Below, one piece after another: positions 9,124 to 17,982 of a stretch of 64,000 bases of DNA. Position 1 is the first letter of the stretch; every line of letters starts with the position of its first letter. Source of the stretch: Arthrobacter sp. Soil736 (lineage in GTDB: Bacteria; Actinomycetota; Actinomycetes; Actinomycetales; Micrococcaceae); NCBI RefSeq assembly GCF_001428005.1, contig NZ_LMSB01000012.1, positions 137,628 through 201,627 of the forward strand. Direction: 5' to 3'. The notes beneath the pieces are model-generated. The model made no database searches. It was not told the origin of the DNA and worked only from the letters and a program-made list of their open reading frames with translations. The position numbers were made by a program, and so were the translations under genes.

Positions 9124-10337
9124 CAGTCCTTCATGGAGCCGTCGAGTTCCCGGGCGATGGGCAGGTACGCCTGCTTGTACGGGAAGCGGGCGGCGGCTGC
9201 TTCGTCCACCTGGACGCCGAGGCCGGGCTCGTCCCCGGGGTGGAGGTAGCCGTCCTCGAAGCGGAAGCTGGACCGGAAGACCTCGGACACGAGGGGGTCG
9301 TACCCCATGTATTCCTGGATTGCGAAGTTGCTGGTGGCCAGGCCAAGGTGCAGCGACGCCGAGAGGTTGATCGGCGAGACGTCGGACGGCCCGTGCGGGG
9401 CGCCCTTGATCTGGTAGACCTCAGCCAGTGCCAGGATCTTGCGGACGTGGGAGATGCCTCCGGCGTGGACGACGGCGGTGCGGATGAAGTCGATGAGCCG
9501 TTCGGTGATGAGCTGTTCGCAGTCCCAGACGGTGTTGAAGACCTCGCCGATGGCCAGCGGGATGGTGGTCTGCTGGCGCAGCGTGCGCAGCAGCCGCTGG
9601 TTTTCGGCCGGCGTGACGTCCTCGAGCCAGAACAGGTCCACGTCCTCGAGGGACCTGGCCAGGCGGGCGGCCTCGGTGGGGTTGAGCCGGTGGTGGACGT
9701 CGTGGAGCAGCTTCAGTTCAGGGCCCACGTGCTCGCGCACCGCGGAGAGGATCTTCGGGGCGTGGCGCAGGTAGGCCGAGGTGTCCCAGTCTTCTTCCAC
9801 CGGTCCGGCGCCGCGGCCGGCGGGTTCGTAGCTGGCGGCGCCCCTCGTGACGCCGTAGACCTTGTCCAGGCCGGGAACGCCGGACTGGGCGCGGACTGCC
9901 CGGAACCCCTGTTCGCGGCGCTGTTCCACGGAGTCGAGGAGCTCGGGGAGGTCCCAGCCGGTGGCGTGGGTATAGGTGAGGATCTTGTCGCGGGCTGCAC
10001 CGCCGAGGAGCTGGTAGACGGGGACGTCCAGGGCCTTGCCCTTGATGTCCCAGAGTGCCAGGTCGATGGCGCCGATGGCGGCCATGGTCACCGGCCCGCG
10101 GCGCCAGTAGGCGCCACGGTAGAAGTACTGCCAGGTGTCTTCGATCCGGTCCGCGTCCCTGCCCAGCAGTGCCGGGGCAAGGTGGTCGCGGAGGTAGCTG
10201 GCGACGGAAAGTTCGCGGCCGTTCAGGGTGGCGTCGCCCCAGCCGACGATGCCGTCGTCGGTGGTGATTTTCAGGGTGACGAAGTTGCGGCTGGGGCTGG
10301 TGATGAGGACGTCGACGTCGACGATTTTTCGGGTCAT
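9120..10337 (-). CDS. manD: Enolase-superfamily sugar-acid dehydratase, ManD/RspA type
   Basis: Dehydrates D-mannonate (some members also D-gluconate) to 2-keto-3-deoxygluconate. 405 residues, the usual length. Metal ligands are Asp213 (LHDVHH), Glu239 (FWLEDVTP) and Glu265 (AIGEVFN); the acid/base residue is His315 (GAPHGPSD). The 170s insertion loop and the Tyr-His pair around residues 122-124 (TYTHATGW) fit the mannonate dehydratase subgroup. Residue 314 before the catalytic His is Pro; from memory, Pro rather than Ala here has been associated with low-efficiency members found in L-gulonate/L-idonate operons. ATGA overlap with the gene upstream. Confidence 0.85.
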   Translation of the reverse strand: MTRKIVDVDVLITSPSRNFVTLKITTDDGIVGWGDATLNGRELSVASYLRDHLAPALLGRDADRIEDTWQYFYRGAYWRRGPVTMAAIGAIDLALWDIKGKALDVPVYQLLGGAARDKILTYTHATGWDLPELLDSVEQRREQGFRAVRAQSGVPGLDKVYGVTRGAASYEPAGRGAGPVEEDWDTSAYLRHAPKILSAVREHVGPELKLLHDVHHRLNPTEAARLARSLEDVDLFWLEDVTPAENQRLLRTLRQQTTIPLAIGEVFNTVWDCEQLITERLIDFIRTAVVHAGGISHVRKILALAEVYQIKGAPHGPSDVSPINLSASLHLGLATSNFAIQEYMGYDPLVSEVFRSSFRFEDGYLHPGDEPGLGVQVDEAAAARFPYKQAYLPIARELDGSMKDW

Positions 10338-11314
10338 CGGGAAATCACTACATTCTTCAGGGGCTGGTTCGTGGACAGGCGGGTGATGTTTTCGGCGATC
10401 TCGCGGGCGCGGCCGCGGAAGGTTTCGGCGGTGACGCCGGAGGAGTGCGGGGTCATGATGATGTTGTCGAGCCGGCCGAACGGCCTGGTGGCCGGCTCGC
10501 CGCGTCCGTCGGTGCCGGGGTACCGGTACCAGACGTCGATGGCGGCGCCGGCGATCCGGCGGTCCTTCAAAGCCTCGTAGAGTGCGGCTTCGTCGACGAC
10601 GGGTCCGCGGGCGACATTGACGAGCTGTCCGTGGGGGCCGAGTTCGTCCAGTTCGGCGGCGCCGATCAGTGAGGTGGTCCCGGCGTCCAGCGGGATGCTG
10701 ACCACGAGCACGTCGGACTCGCTGAGGGCTTCGCTGAGGCGGTCTGTGGTGCCGGCCCAGCGCAGGGTGTGTGTGTCGGGGTTGACCGAGCCGCTGCGGG
10801 TGATGGCGATGCCCTCCGCGCCGAAGGCCTGCAGGAGTTTCCAGGCGGCGCTGCCAATGTGGCCGAACCCGAGGAAGGTCACCACGGCTCCGCGCAGTGT
10901 CTCCGGCTGGGGGATCTCAGGGGAGTAGACGGACGAGGCCCAGACTCCCGTGCGCAGGGCGGCGTCCTGGCCCAGCAGGTTGCGGCGGAGGGCGACGAGC
11001 ACGGTGGCGATATGTTCGGCGATGGAGCCCTCGTGGTGGAAGGTGTTGGCGCAGACCGCCCCGGCGGGCAGGGCGGCGGCGTCGATGCCGTCGTAGCCGG
11101 CACCTGCGACGTGCACGAGGCGTAGGTTCCGCGCCTCGGCGCCCATGGCTTCGGTGAACTTGGGGCCGACGTAGACGTCGGCGTCCTTGAGGTCGGTCAG
11201 GACCGAGTGTTCGTTCCAGCTGTCGTGCCAGGACGTGACCGTACCGTTCGGGAGCGCTTCCTCGAAGGTGGCCCGGTGGGGCATCAGGTTGGGGTCTGTG
11301 ATGACGATTCTCAT
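10334..11314 (-). CDS. D-isomer-specific 2-hydroxyacid dehydrogenase
   Basis: 326-residue NAD(P)-dependent reductase/dehydrogenase with a Rossmann core (FLGFGHIGSAAWKLL around residue 155). The catalytic Arg lies in NVARGPVVDE and the catalytic His in MTPHSSG. The usual proton-relay Glu, found as DVFxxEP in phosphoglycerate dehydrogenase-type enzymes, aligns with a Tyr here (AAIDVWYRYPGTDG), an oddity shared perhaps by a subfamily. It lies two bases after the LacI regulator stop and overlaps the ManD start. It may interconvert a 2-keto sugar acid and its hydroxy acid, for instance 2-keto-gulonate and idonate, feeding the same pathway. Substrate unknown. Confidence 0.8.
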   Translation of the reverse strand: MRIVITDPNLMPHRATFEEALPNGTVTSWHDSWNEHSVLTDLKDADVYVGPKFTEAMGAEARNLRLVHVAGAGYDGIDAAALPAGAVCANTFHHEGSIAEHIATVLVALRRNLLGQDAALRTGVWASSVYSPEIPQPETLRGAVVTFLGFGHIGSAAWKLLQAFGAEGIAITRSGSVNPDTHTLRWAGTTDRLSEALSESDVLVVSIPLDAGTTSLIGAAELDELGPHGQLVNVARGPVVDEAALYEALKDRRIAGAAIDVWYRYPGTDGRGEPATRPFGRLDNIIMTPHSSGVTAETFRGRAREIAENITRLSTNQPLKNVVISR

Positions 11315-11316
11315 GG

Positions 11317-12306
11317 TTACTTTCCCTGGAGGGTGTGGTCGGCGGTGCGTGCGGCGAAGGTGGAGCCGCGCACGATGAGCTGTGAATTGAGGTGGACGGC
11401 CTCGGTGGCCGTCGGCTTGCCGGCGATCTGTTCGAGGAGGAGTTCGAGGGCGAGGGAGCCGCTGCGGCTGATGGGCACGCGGACGGACGTGAGTCCGGGT
11501 TCGGCGGCGGCGGCGATGTCGAGGTCGTCGATTCCCACCACGCTGATGTCTTCGGGGCAGTGGTAGCCGAGCGTCCGGGCGCCGGCGAGCATGCCGATTG
11601 CCACGAGATCGTTGTAGGCGATGACGGCGGTGGCGCCGCTGGCGACGACCGATGCAGCGGCTGCCAGGCCGCCGTCGACCGTGGCGTTCTGGTTGCCCAC
11701 GGTGACCAGTTCGATGCCCCACTCGTCACAGAAGCGCGTGATGGCGGAAAGGCGCTGGCCGTTGGCCCATGACGATGCCGGTCCGGGGATGTAGGCGAGC
11801 TTGCGGTGGCCGAGGGCGTGGAGGTGTTCCACGGCCTGGCGGAGTCCTTCGCCGGCTTCCATCAGGACGCGTGCCGCGTGGTCGGCCTCGCCGTTGATGA
11901 CCACGAGCGGTGCGTTGCCCGCCAGGTTGTGGATCTGGTCCGAGGGGAGCCGGGGCGAGCACAGGATGATGCCGTCCACTCCGGTGGCGAAGGCTGCCAG
12001 GTGGTCGCGCTCGCGGGCGGAGGACTCGGCGGTGTCGGCCAGCACCATCCGGTGGCGGCCGTGCCAGGCCTGGTCCTGGATGGCCTTGATGAGGGCGGCG
12101 AACACCGCGTTGGAGATGTCCGGCACGACGACGCCGAAGGTCCGGCTGCCCGTGAGGCCAGGCACTTCGTAGCCGAGCTGAACAGCGGCGTCCATCACCT
12201 TCTGGCGGGTCTCTGCCGCCAGCCGGCCGGGGTCTCCGAACGCCCGTGACGCCGTGGCGAGCGAGACGCCCGCCAGCTTTGCGACGTCCGTGAGTTTGGC
12301 CGCCAT
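11317..12306 (-). CDS. LacI-family transcriptional regulator of the sugar-acid operon
   Basis: 329-residue repressor. The first 20 residues form the LacI helix-turn-helix (LTDVAKLAGVSLATASRAFG), followed by the hinge and a periplasmic-binding-like effector domain ending near 329. I place the start at ATG 12306 because TGGAGG lies just upstream; a longer reading to 12345 would add 13 residues without a ribosome site. It is the first gene of the sugar-acid operon and its own promoter holds a palindrome, so it probably represses itself and the operon until a sugar acid or intermediate binds. Confidence 0.88.
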   Translation of the reverse strand: MAAKLTDVAKLAGVSLATASRAFGDPGRLAAETRQKVMDAAVQLGYEVPGLTGSRTFGVVVPDISNAVFAALIKAIQDQAWHGRHRMVLADTAESSARERDHLAAFATGVDGIILCSPRLPSDQIHNLAGNAPLVVINGEADHAARVLMEAGEGLRQAVEHLHALGHRKLAYIPGPASSWANGQRLSAITRFCDEWGIELVTVGNQNATVDGGLAAAASVVASGATAVIAYNDLVAIGMLAGARTLGYHCPEDISVVGIDDLDIAAAAEPGLTSVRVPISRSGSLALELLLEQIAGKPTATEAVHLNSQLIVRGSTFAARTADHTLQGK

Positions 12307-12344
12307 TGGTCCTCCAGTTGCCTCGTTGAAACCCTTGCCCCTCA

Positions 12345-12374
12345 AGTATGGAAACAGTTGTACAAGCTTGTCAA
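12345..12374 (-). promoter_or_regulatory. Promoter and operator of the sugar-acid operon
   Basis: On the minus strand TTGACA (12374-12369), an 18-base spacer and CATACT (12350-12345) form a good housekeeping promoter. The ten-base perfect palindrome ACAAGCTTGT (12362-12371) covers the end of the -35 box and the spacer, as expected for a LacI-family operator that blocks RNA polymerase. The LacI ATG lies about 39 bases downstream of the -10 box. Confidence 0.6.
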
Positions 12375-12453
12375 GCTTTTTCCATGACGTGGCTCACAGG
12401 GTATGACGTGGCTCCAAAGGTTTGCCACGGCGATGGGTCTTGACCGGCGATAC

Positions 12454-12481
12454 TCGGCGATATATCGTTAACTATCGCCGA
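12454..12481. promoter_or_regulatory. Palindromic operator upstream of the PadR gene
   Basis: Perfect nine-base arms TCGGCGATA (12454-12462) and TATCGCCGA (12473-12481) flank a ten-base centre. An extra direct copy of CGGCGATA occurs at 12445-12452, ten bases before the left arm copy. The spacing and location fit a dimeric winged-helix repressor such as the PadR protein encoded 50 bases downstream. Confidence 0.6.
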
Positions 12482-12531
12482 AAGATCGTCGATACGGACA
12501 AAACTCACTGAAAAGGAAGGACGATGCCGCT

Positions 12532-13137
12532 ATGAAAGGCATTCACGACAACAGATTGACAGGTGGCGGACCGGCAATGGGACGCTTCGGGCGCAGCAGG
12601 AGCCGCCGCGGACCGCACGGACACGGCGGCTTCGGGCCCGGCCGCGGATTCGGGCCGGGCTTTGGACCTGGTTTTGGACCGGGCTTTGGTCCAGGTGGTT
12701 CGCGTCGGGCAAGCAGGGGCGACGTCCGTTCGGCAATTCTGTCCCTTCTGGCCGAATCACCATCCAACGGGTACGGATTGATCAAAACCATTGCGGAGAA
12801 AACCTCCGGAGCCTGGCGCCCCAGCCCGGGCTCGGTTTACCCGACACTCCAGCAACTCGTTGATGAAGATCTCATCGCACCCGTAGGAGAAGGCCGGCGC
12901 ACCGAGTTCACGCTCACGGATGCGGGGCGGGCGTATGTGGCCGACCACGCCGAAGAACTGGACAACGCGTGGAACACCGATCCGCAGGGATCCGGTCCCG
13001 CGTTTCATCAGAGCGTGGCAAAGCTCATGGGAGTCATCCACCAATTCCGCTTCGCGGCAACCGAGGAACAACGCAATGCCGCGGTGGAAAAAATCGATGA
13101 AACCCGCCGCGCGCTTTATCACATCCTCGCCGACTAA
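12532..13137 (+). CDS. PadR-family transcriptional regulator with Phe-Gly-Pro-Gly repeats
   Basis: 201 residues. Residues 60-140 form the PadR winged helix (ILSLLAESPSNGYGLIKTI, then PSPGSVYPTLQQLVDEDLI and the wing EGRRTEFTLTDAGR). The C-terminus is a helical dimerisation tail. Ahead of the domain is a basic Arg/Ser segment and five FGPG units (residues 34-55) written with varied synonymous codons. Two starts are possible: ATG 12532 (GGAAGG 11 bases upstream, with a three-codon ATG-CCG-CTA-TGA mini-frame ending on it) or ATG 12577 (AGGTGG ten bases upstream), which would keep the repeats. Probably autoregulated through the palindrome upstream. Its effector and other targets are unknown. Confidence 0.85.
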   Translation: MKGIHDNRLTGGGPAMGRFGRSRSRRGPHGHGGFGPGRGFGPGFGPGFGPGFGPGGSRRASRGDVRSAILSLLAESPSNGYGLIKTIAEKTSGAWRPSPGSVYPTLQQLVDEDLIAPVGEGRRTEFTLTDAGRAYVADHAEELDNAWNTDPQGSGPAFHQSVAKLMGVIHQFRFAATEEQRNAAVEKIDETRRALYHILAD

Positions 13138-13388
13138 ACCCCGTCAGGTCGGTGTTGCGTCGTTCGTTTGAAACCGCCCCGTCCGGCCGGGGCCAGAAAC
13201 AGTTGACACAGGGCCGTGTTAGCCGCGTTGAGTTCGTCGTCGAGATGCTTGCGCGCGGGCTGCATGGCAGCGTCGAGGCCTCGTCGTGCCAGTTCCATAG
13301 CTTTGAGGAGGAGGCCTCGCAGGCCTTCGACTCCGCAGATGAGGAGTAGCCGCCCGGTATTTTGCGGGCAACTCGTTGGGGGCGGCAC
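13134..13388 (-). CDS. Hypothetical small protein (doubtful)
   Basis: An 84-residue open frame from a GTG, convergent with the PadR gene and overlapping its stop by four bases. The central part is helical and amphipathic (GLDAAMQPARKHLDDELNAA) and has gene-like codon choice. The first 15 residues look random and third-position GC is lower than in neighbouring genes. No family is recognised. It could be a real small protein, a decayed 3' gene fragment, or chance. The rest of 13138-13569 shows no convincing gene; it holds only this frame and a hairpin at 13490-13516. Confidence 0.3.
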   Translation of the reverse strand: MPPPTSCPQNTGRLLLICGVEGLRGLLLKAMELARRGLDAAMQPARKHLDDELNAANTALCQLFLAPAGRGGFKRTTQHRPDGV

Positions 13389-13489
13389 CGGCCGGTTCTA
13401 TTCCCTCGCCGGCCGGGGTGCACTTTATTCGGGGTTGCTGGAGCGGCGGCCGATGACCGCGGCGGCAGGCATCGGAGCCACGTGGATCC

Positions 13490-13516
13490 GGGCCGCCTTC
13501 CCAGGGGAGGCGGCCC
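13490..13516. terminator. Hairpin downstream of the DUF4193 gene
   Basis: Perfect eight-base arms GGGCCGCC (13490-13497) and GGCGGCCC (13509-13516) with an 11-base loop lie about 50 bases past the DUF4193 stop. There is no T-run on either side, so it is at best an imperfect terminator. Confidence 0.4.
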
Positions 13517-13569
13517 GCACGAACTACCCTCCGGTGCGGCTGACAATTCGCAGCCGCGCCAGCTGGAGG

Positions 13570-13872
13570 CTAGCCTTCACATTCAATGCAGTAAGCGTGC
13601 CCGTTCTTTTCGCGGGCGATCTGGGAGCGGTGCCGGACCAGGAAACAGGAGTAACAGGTGAACTCGTCCTCCGCCTGGGGGACCACCTGGACCACCAGTT
13701 CCTCGGCCACAAATTCACCGCCCGGAACGATGGAGTCGTCCATCGCATCGGCTTCATCCAGCTCACGGACCACGCTGCGGGCGTCAGGGGCGTTTGCGGA
13801 TTGCAGCGCCTCCAGGGAGTTGTCCTGGGATTCCTTGACGTCGGAACGTACTTCGTCGTAATCGGTTGCCAC
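13570..13872 (-). CDS. DUF4193 family protein (zinc-ribbon-like)
   Basis: A 100-residue actinobacterial protein of unknown role. The N-terminal half is acidic and probably disordered. The C-terminal half holds the conserved core EFTCYSCFLVRHRSQ followed by a second CxxC (CIEC), giving a CxxC...CxxC arrangement suited to one zinc. The length and the MATDYD start match the DUF4193 family as I know it. The start is GTG. It is transcribed away from hrpB. Family members have no established function that I know of. Confidence 0.8.
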   Translation of the reverse strand: MATDYDEVRSDVKESQDNSLEALQSANAPDARSVVRELDEADAMDDSIVPGGEFVAEELVVQVVPQAEDEFTCYSCFLVRHRSQIAREKNGHAYCIECEG

Positions 13873-14090
13873 TTAGGTGCTTCTCTTTTCTGGCGTTTCT
13901 TCTCTGACGGATATGCAACCTACACCATTGCGCCGATATTCCCTTGTCACGAAGACCAGCGGGCGTGGTTGGACAGCTTACCTCAGGCAAGCTATGGCTT
14001 CTCACAGGAACGGCCGCAGCGCCGGGCACCCGGCCCTAGGCTTACCGGCCTGAAGATAATGCGCCCAAGGATTATAGGCACAATGGACGG

Positions 14091-16784
14091 GTGACTTCTC
14101 CGGCCCGGCCTCCTGCTCCCGTTCCTGCCAGCGGGCCCTTCGATTTGGGTGCCATCGGAGCGGGGCTGGTCTTCGCGGATTCGCTGGGGGTGCTCGAGGA
14201 AGCGCTGCGCGCGCGGGGCGCCGCCGGAACGGCAGTGGTGCAGGCGCCCCCGGGCACGGGCAAGACCACTCTGGTTCCGCCCCTTCTCGCCAACATCGCG
14301 GCCTCCACCATCGCGGCCTCCAACTTCGCGACCGGCGCCGTACGGGAGAAGGGCCCGCGCATCGTCGTGACCCAGCCACGCCGCGTGGCGGCGCGTTCCG
14401 CGGCCCGGCGGCTTGCCACCCTGGACGGCAGCCGGCTCGGGGATCGCGTGGGGTACACGGTCCGCGGCGAACGCCAGGCCGGTTCCAACACGGTGATCGA
14501 ATTCGTCACCCCCGGCATCCTGCTGCAGCGCCTGCTCTCGGACCCGGGCCTGGAGGCAGTGGACGCCGTCATCCTCGACGAGGTGCACGAACGCGGGCTG
14601 GAGACAGACCTGCTGCTCGGCATGCTCGCCGAGGTCCGCCAGCTGCGCGGCGACCTCACGCTCGTCGCCATGTCGGCCACCCTGGACGCGCCGCGGTTCG
14701 CGGCCCTGATCGGTGAGACGGAGACGGGGGGGAACGACGGCGGCGGCCCGGCTCCCGTCGTCGACTGCCCCTCCGCGCTGTACCCCCTGGAAACGAGCTG
14801 GGCGCCCCCGGCGGTGCCGAGGCTGGACATGCGGGGCGTGACGCGCGCGTTCCTTGACCATGTGGCCGACACTGCCGCGGCCGCGCACTCCGAAGCGCTG
14901 GCGCGGGACATGAACGTTGACGCCCTGGTGTTCCTCCCCGGTGCGTGGGAGGTCTCCCACGTCGCGGGCCGCCTGCGCGGCCGGGTTGGTTCGGGCACCG
15001 AGGTGCTGGAGCTTCACGGCCAGGTCAGCCCGGAGGCGCAGGACCGCGCCGTCTCGGGACGGGACCCGGGCGGTCCGCCGCGGATGATCGTTTCCACGGG
15101 GCTCGCCGAATCCTCCCTGACGGTTCCGGGAGTCCGGCTGGTCATCGATGCAGGGCTTTCCCGCGAGCCGCGGCGCGACTCCGCGCGCGGCATGTCCGGC
15201 CTGGTGACAGTGTCCTGCTCCCGGGCGTCCGCCGATCAGCGCGCCGGACGCGCCGCGCGGCAGGGCCCCGGACAGGTGGTCCGCTGCTACGACCAGAAGA
15301 CGTTCGGAGCCGCGCCGGCCCACAGGACACCGGAGATCGCGGTGGCCGACCTGACGGGCGCCGCCCTGGTCCTTGCCTGTTGGGGAGCGCCGGGCGGCCG
15401 GGGACTGGCCCTTCCCGACGCCCCGCCGCAGGCCGCGATGGACGACGCCGTCGAGGTGCTGCGCGAGCTCGGGGCGGTGGAACCGGACGGGCACGCCACG
15501 GACCTCGGTAAAACCCTGGCCAGGATTCCGGCGGACCCGCGGCTGGCCCGCGCCCTGCTGGACGGCGCCGCCGCCGTGGGCCACCGGACCGCGGCGGAGG
15601 CCGTCGCCGTCGTTGCCGGGGACCAGCGCGCCCCCGGCGCCGACCTGACTCGGTTGTTGAACACCCTGCGGGCGGGGAAAGACCCGGCGGCGCGGCGCTG
15701 GGCGGAGGATGTCCGGCGGATGGAGGCGATCGCACGCCAGGAGGCCACCGGCGTCGCGCCTGTCCACCCCGATGCCCCGGTGACCGGCGCAGAGGCCGTC
15801 GGGTTCGTCGTCGCCCTCGCATTCCCGGACCGAGTGGCGCGCCGCGTCCCGGGGCAGGGACCGGAGCGCTACCTGCTGTCCTCAGGCACGCGGGCGGGGC
15901 TCCCTGCCGGCAGCCCGCTTACCGGGCACGAGTGGCTGGCGGTCGCGGAGGTGTCGCGCGCCGAAGGACGCGACGCCGCCGGGACCGGCGCCGTCATCCG
16001 GTCCGCAGCACCGCTGACGGCGGACACGGCCGAGGCCGCTGCCCGGCACCTCCTGGCGGAAACGGTGGAAGCGGGGTTCAGCCAGGGCCGGGTGACGGCC
16101 CGGCGGGAACGCCGGCTGGGAGCGATCGCGCTGTCGTCCACGCCGGTCAGGCCATCCGTGGAGGAGGGACGCGCCGCGGTGGCCCGCGCGCTCGAGAGGG
16201 AAGGGCTGGGGACCATCGGATGGTCGATGGCGGCGGATGGCCTGCGCCGCCGCCTCGCCCTGCTGCACCGGGAACTGGGTCAACCCTGGCCGGACGTTTC
16301 CGACCAGGCGTTGCTGGGCAGGCTGGACGAGTGGCTGGCGCCGGAGCTGGAGGCTCTGGCCGGCGGGGCCGCAACGAACCGCATCGATCTGGCCGATCCG
16401 CTGCGGCGCCTGCTGCCGTGGCCCGAGGCGTCAAGGCTGGGCGAGCTGGCGCCGGAGTGGCTCGAGGTGCCCAGCGGTTCGCGGGTGCGCATCGACTATC
16501 CGGACGTAGCAGACGACGGCGGCCGGCCGGTGGTGGCGGTCAAGCTCCAGGAATGCTTCGGCTGGGCAGCGACGCCGCGGCTGGCGGGGGAGAGGGTGCC
16601 GGTGCTGTTCCACCTGCTGTCGCCGGCCAGGCGGCCGTTGGCGGTCACGGACGATCTCGCCTCCTTTTGGTCCGGACCTTACGCGCAGGTCCGTGCCGAG
16701 ATGCGCGGGCGCTATCCCAAGCACCCCTGGCCGGAGGATCCGTGGACGGCGCCGGCGACGGCAAGGACAAAGCGCAGGATGTGA
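14091..16784 (+). CDS. hrpB: ATP-dependent RNA helicase HrpB (DEAH family)
   Basis: 897-residue DEAH/RHA-type helicase. Motif I is APPGTGKTT (residues 52-60), motif II is DEVH ([13 protein letters not shown]) and motif III is SAT ([11 protein letters not shown]). The RecA2 domain carries [13 protein letters not shown] and [12 protein letters not shown]. The HA2/ratchet region and the long HrpB C-terminal domain follow. E. coli HrpB is about 809 residues, so length fits. HrpB proteins are nucleic-acid helicases of unclear physiological role. The start is GTG with no ribosome site and CACAAT six bases upstream, which hints at a leaderless transcript. No operon partner is visible. Confidence 0.9.
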   Translation: MTSPARPPAPVPASGPFDLGAIGAGLVFADSLGVLEEALRARGAAGTAVVQAPPGTGKTTLVPPLLANIAASTIAASNFATGAVREKGPRIVVTQPRRVAARSAARRLATLDGSRLGDRVGYTVRGERQAGSNTVIEFVTPGILLQRLLSDPGLEAVDAVILDEVHERGLETDLLLGMLAEVRQLRGDLTLVAMSATLDAPRFAALIGETETGGNDGGGPAPVVDCPSALYPLETSWAPPAVPRLDMRGVTRAFLDHVADTAAAAHSEALARDMNVDALVFLPGAWEVSHVAGRLRGRVGSGTEVLELHGQVSPEAQDRAVSGRDPGGPPRMIVSTGLAESSLTVPGVRLVIDAGLSREPRRDSARGMSGLVTVSCSRASADQRAGRAARQGPGQVVRCYDQKTFGAAPAHRTPEIAVADLTGAALVLACWGAPGGRGLALPDAPPQAAMDDAVEVLRELGAVEPDGHATDLGKTLARIPADPRLARALLDGAAAVGHRTAAEAVAVVAGDQRAPGADLTRLLNTLRAGKDPAARRWAEDVRRMEAIARQEATGVAPVHPDAPVTGAEAVGFVVALAFPDRVARRVPGQGPERYLLSSGTRAGLPAGSPLTGHEWLAVAEVSRAEGRDAAGTGAVIRSAAPLTADTAEAAARHLLAETVEAGFSQGRVTARRERRLGAIALSSTPVRPSVEEGRAAVARALEREGLGTIGWSMAADGLRRRLALLHRELGQPWPDVSDQALLGRLDEWLAPELEALAGGAATNRIDLADPLRRLLPWPEASRLGELAPEWLEVPSGSRVRIDYPDVADDGGRPVVAVKLQECFGWAATPRLAGERVPVLFHLLSPARRPLAVTDDLASFWSGPYAQVRAEMRGRYPKHPWPEDPWTAPATARTKRRM

Positions 16785-16887
16785 CTCGGCTCCGCTTCGG
16801 GTGCGGTCATTGTGGGGGCCGGCGGCCAGGCATACGCTGGGACATATACGAGCGGTGGACGCTGCTGCCGCTTGGAAAGGGCGCTAC

Positions 16888-17931
16888 ATGGACGCCACAT
16901 CCATCACCGACACCTTCCACCGGCCTCTCCGGGACCTGCGGATTTCAGTCACGGACCGGTGCAATTTCCGGTGCGTCTACTGCATGCCCCGGGAGATTTT
17001 CGGCAGGGATTACGTCTTCATGCCCCGGGAGCAGCTGCTGACGTTTGAGGAAATCACCCGGTTGGCGTCGATTGCCGTGGCGCACGGCGTACTGAAGATC
17101 CGGCTGACCGGCGGGGAGCCCCTGCTGCGGAAGGACATTGAGGAACTGGTCCGCATGCTGGCCCGGTTGCGGACCCCCGACGGGCGGGCGCCGGATCTGG
17201 CCATGACCACCAACGGCTCGGTGCTGGCGCAGAAGGCCCTGGTTCTCAAGGATGCCGGGCTGAACCGCGTCACCGTGTCCCTGGACTCCGTCCGGGAGGA
17301 AACGTTCCAGGCCATGAACGACGCCGGCTATCCCGTGGCCAAGGTCCTGCACGCCCTCGACGTCGCCCAGGCGGCAGGCCTGGGGCCCGTGAAAATCAAC
17401 ATGGTGGTCAAGCGCGGTCAGAACGACCACGACATCATTGACACGGCCCGCCACTTCAAGGGATCCGGGTTCATCCTCCGGTTCATTGAGTACATGGATG
17501 TGGGAGCCTCCAACGGCTGGAAAATGGATGAAGTTGTGCCCTCCGCCGAGGTCCTGGCCCGCATCAGCGCGGTGTTCCCGCTGGACCCGGTGGCGCCGAA
17601 CTACCCCGGCGAGACGTCCGAGCGCTGGCGCTACCGTGACGGCAGCGGCGAAATCGGCGTCATCTCCAGCGTCACCCAGGCCTTTTGCCGGGGCTGCACG
17701 CGCGCCCGGCTGTCCGCCGACGGCAAGCTGTTCACGTGCCTGTTTGCCACGGCCGGCACGGACCTGAGGGCACTGCTGCGGGGCGGCGCCTCCGACGCCG
17801 ATCTTTCCGCGGCACTGTCTGCCCTGTGGGGCGGCCGCGCCGACCGCTACTCGGTGCTGCGCAGTGCCAACACCCCCGTTGCCCCGGACACCGCGGCCCG
17901 CAGGATCGAGATGTCGTACATCGGCGGATAG
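16888..17931 (+). CDS. moaA: GTP 3',8-cyclase MoaA (molybdenum cofactor biosynthesis)
   Basis: Radical SAM enzyme for the first step of molybdopterin synthesis, working with MoaC to make cPMP from GTP. 347 residues. The N-terminal SAM cluster is CNFRCVYC (Cys25, 29, 32). The C-terminal second cluster is [18 protein letters not shown]. The protein ends in the Gly-Gly tail typical of active MoaA. GGAAAGG lies about seven bases before the ATG. It is convergent with the CO dehydrogenase operon, a molybdenum enzyme that needs this cofactor, so the location makes functional sense even though the genes are on opposite strands. No other moa gene is in the window. Confidence 0.93.
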   Translation: MDATSITDTFHRPLRDLRISVTDRCNFRCVYCMPREIFGRDYVFMPREQLLTFEEITRLASIAVAHGVLKIRLTGGEPLLRKDIEELVRMLARLRTPDGRAPDLAMTTNGSVLAQKALVLKDAGLNRVTVSLDSVREETFQAMNDAGYPVAKVLHALDVAQAAGLGPVKINMVVKRGQNDHDIIDTARHFKGSGFILRFIEYMDVGASNGWKMDEVVPSAEVLARISAVFPLDPVAPNYPGETSERWRYRDGSGEIGVISSVTQAFCRGCTRARLSADGKLFTCLFATAGTDLRALLRGGASDADLSAALSALWGGRADRYSVLRSANTPVAPDTAARRIEMSYIGG

Positions 17932-17982
17932 GGCCAGGCGGGATCAGGGAGGCGGATCAGCGCGGGCCGGACGCGGGCCGGA

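Noticed and set aside
9081..10580. 499-codon plus-strand frame over manD
   Set aside because: ManD metal ligands and family length make the minus strand certain.
13216..14094. 292-codon plus-strand frame between PadR and hrpB
   Set aside because: It covers the DUF4193 gene on the opposite strand and mixes hydrophobic and random sequence; no ribosome site.
13992..15767. 591-codon minus-strand frame over the 5' half of hrpB
   Set aside because: Helicase motifs on the plus strand are intact; the antisense product is Arg/Gly-rich noise.
16785..16887. Molybdenum-cofactor riboswitch upstream of moaA
   Set aside because: The gap is only about 100 bases and shows no recognisable multi-stem element; an ordinary ribosome site is present.
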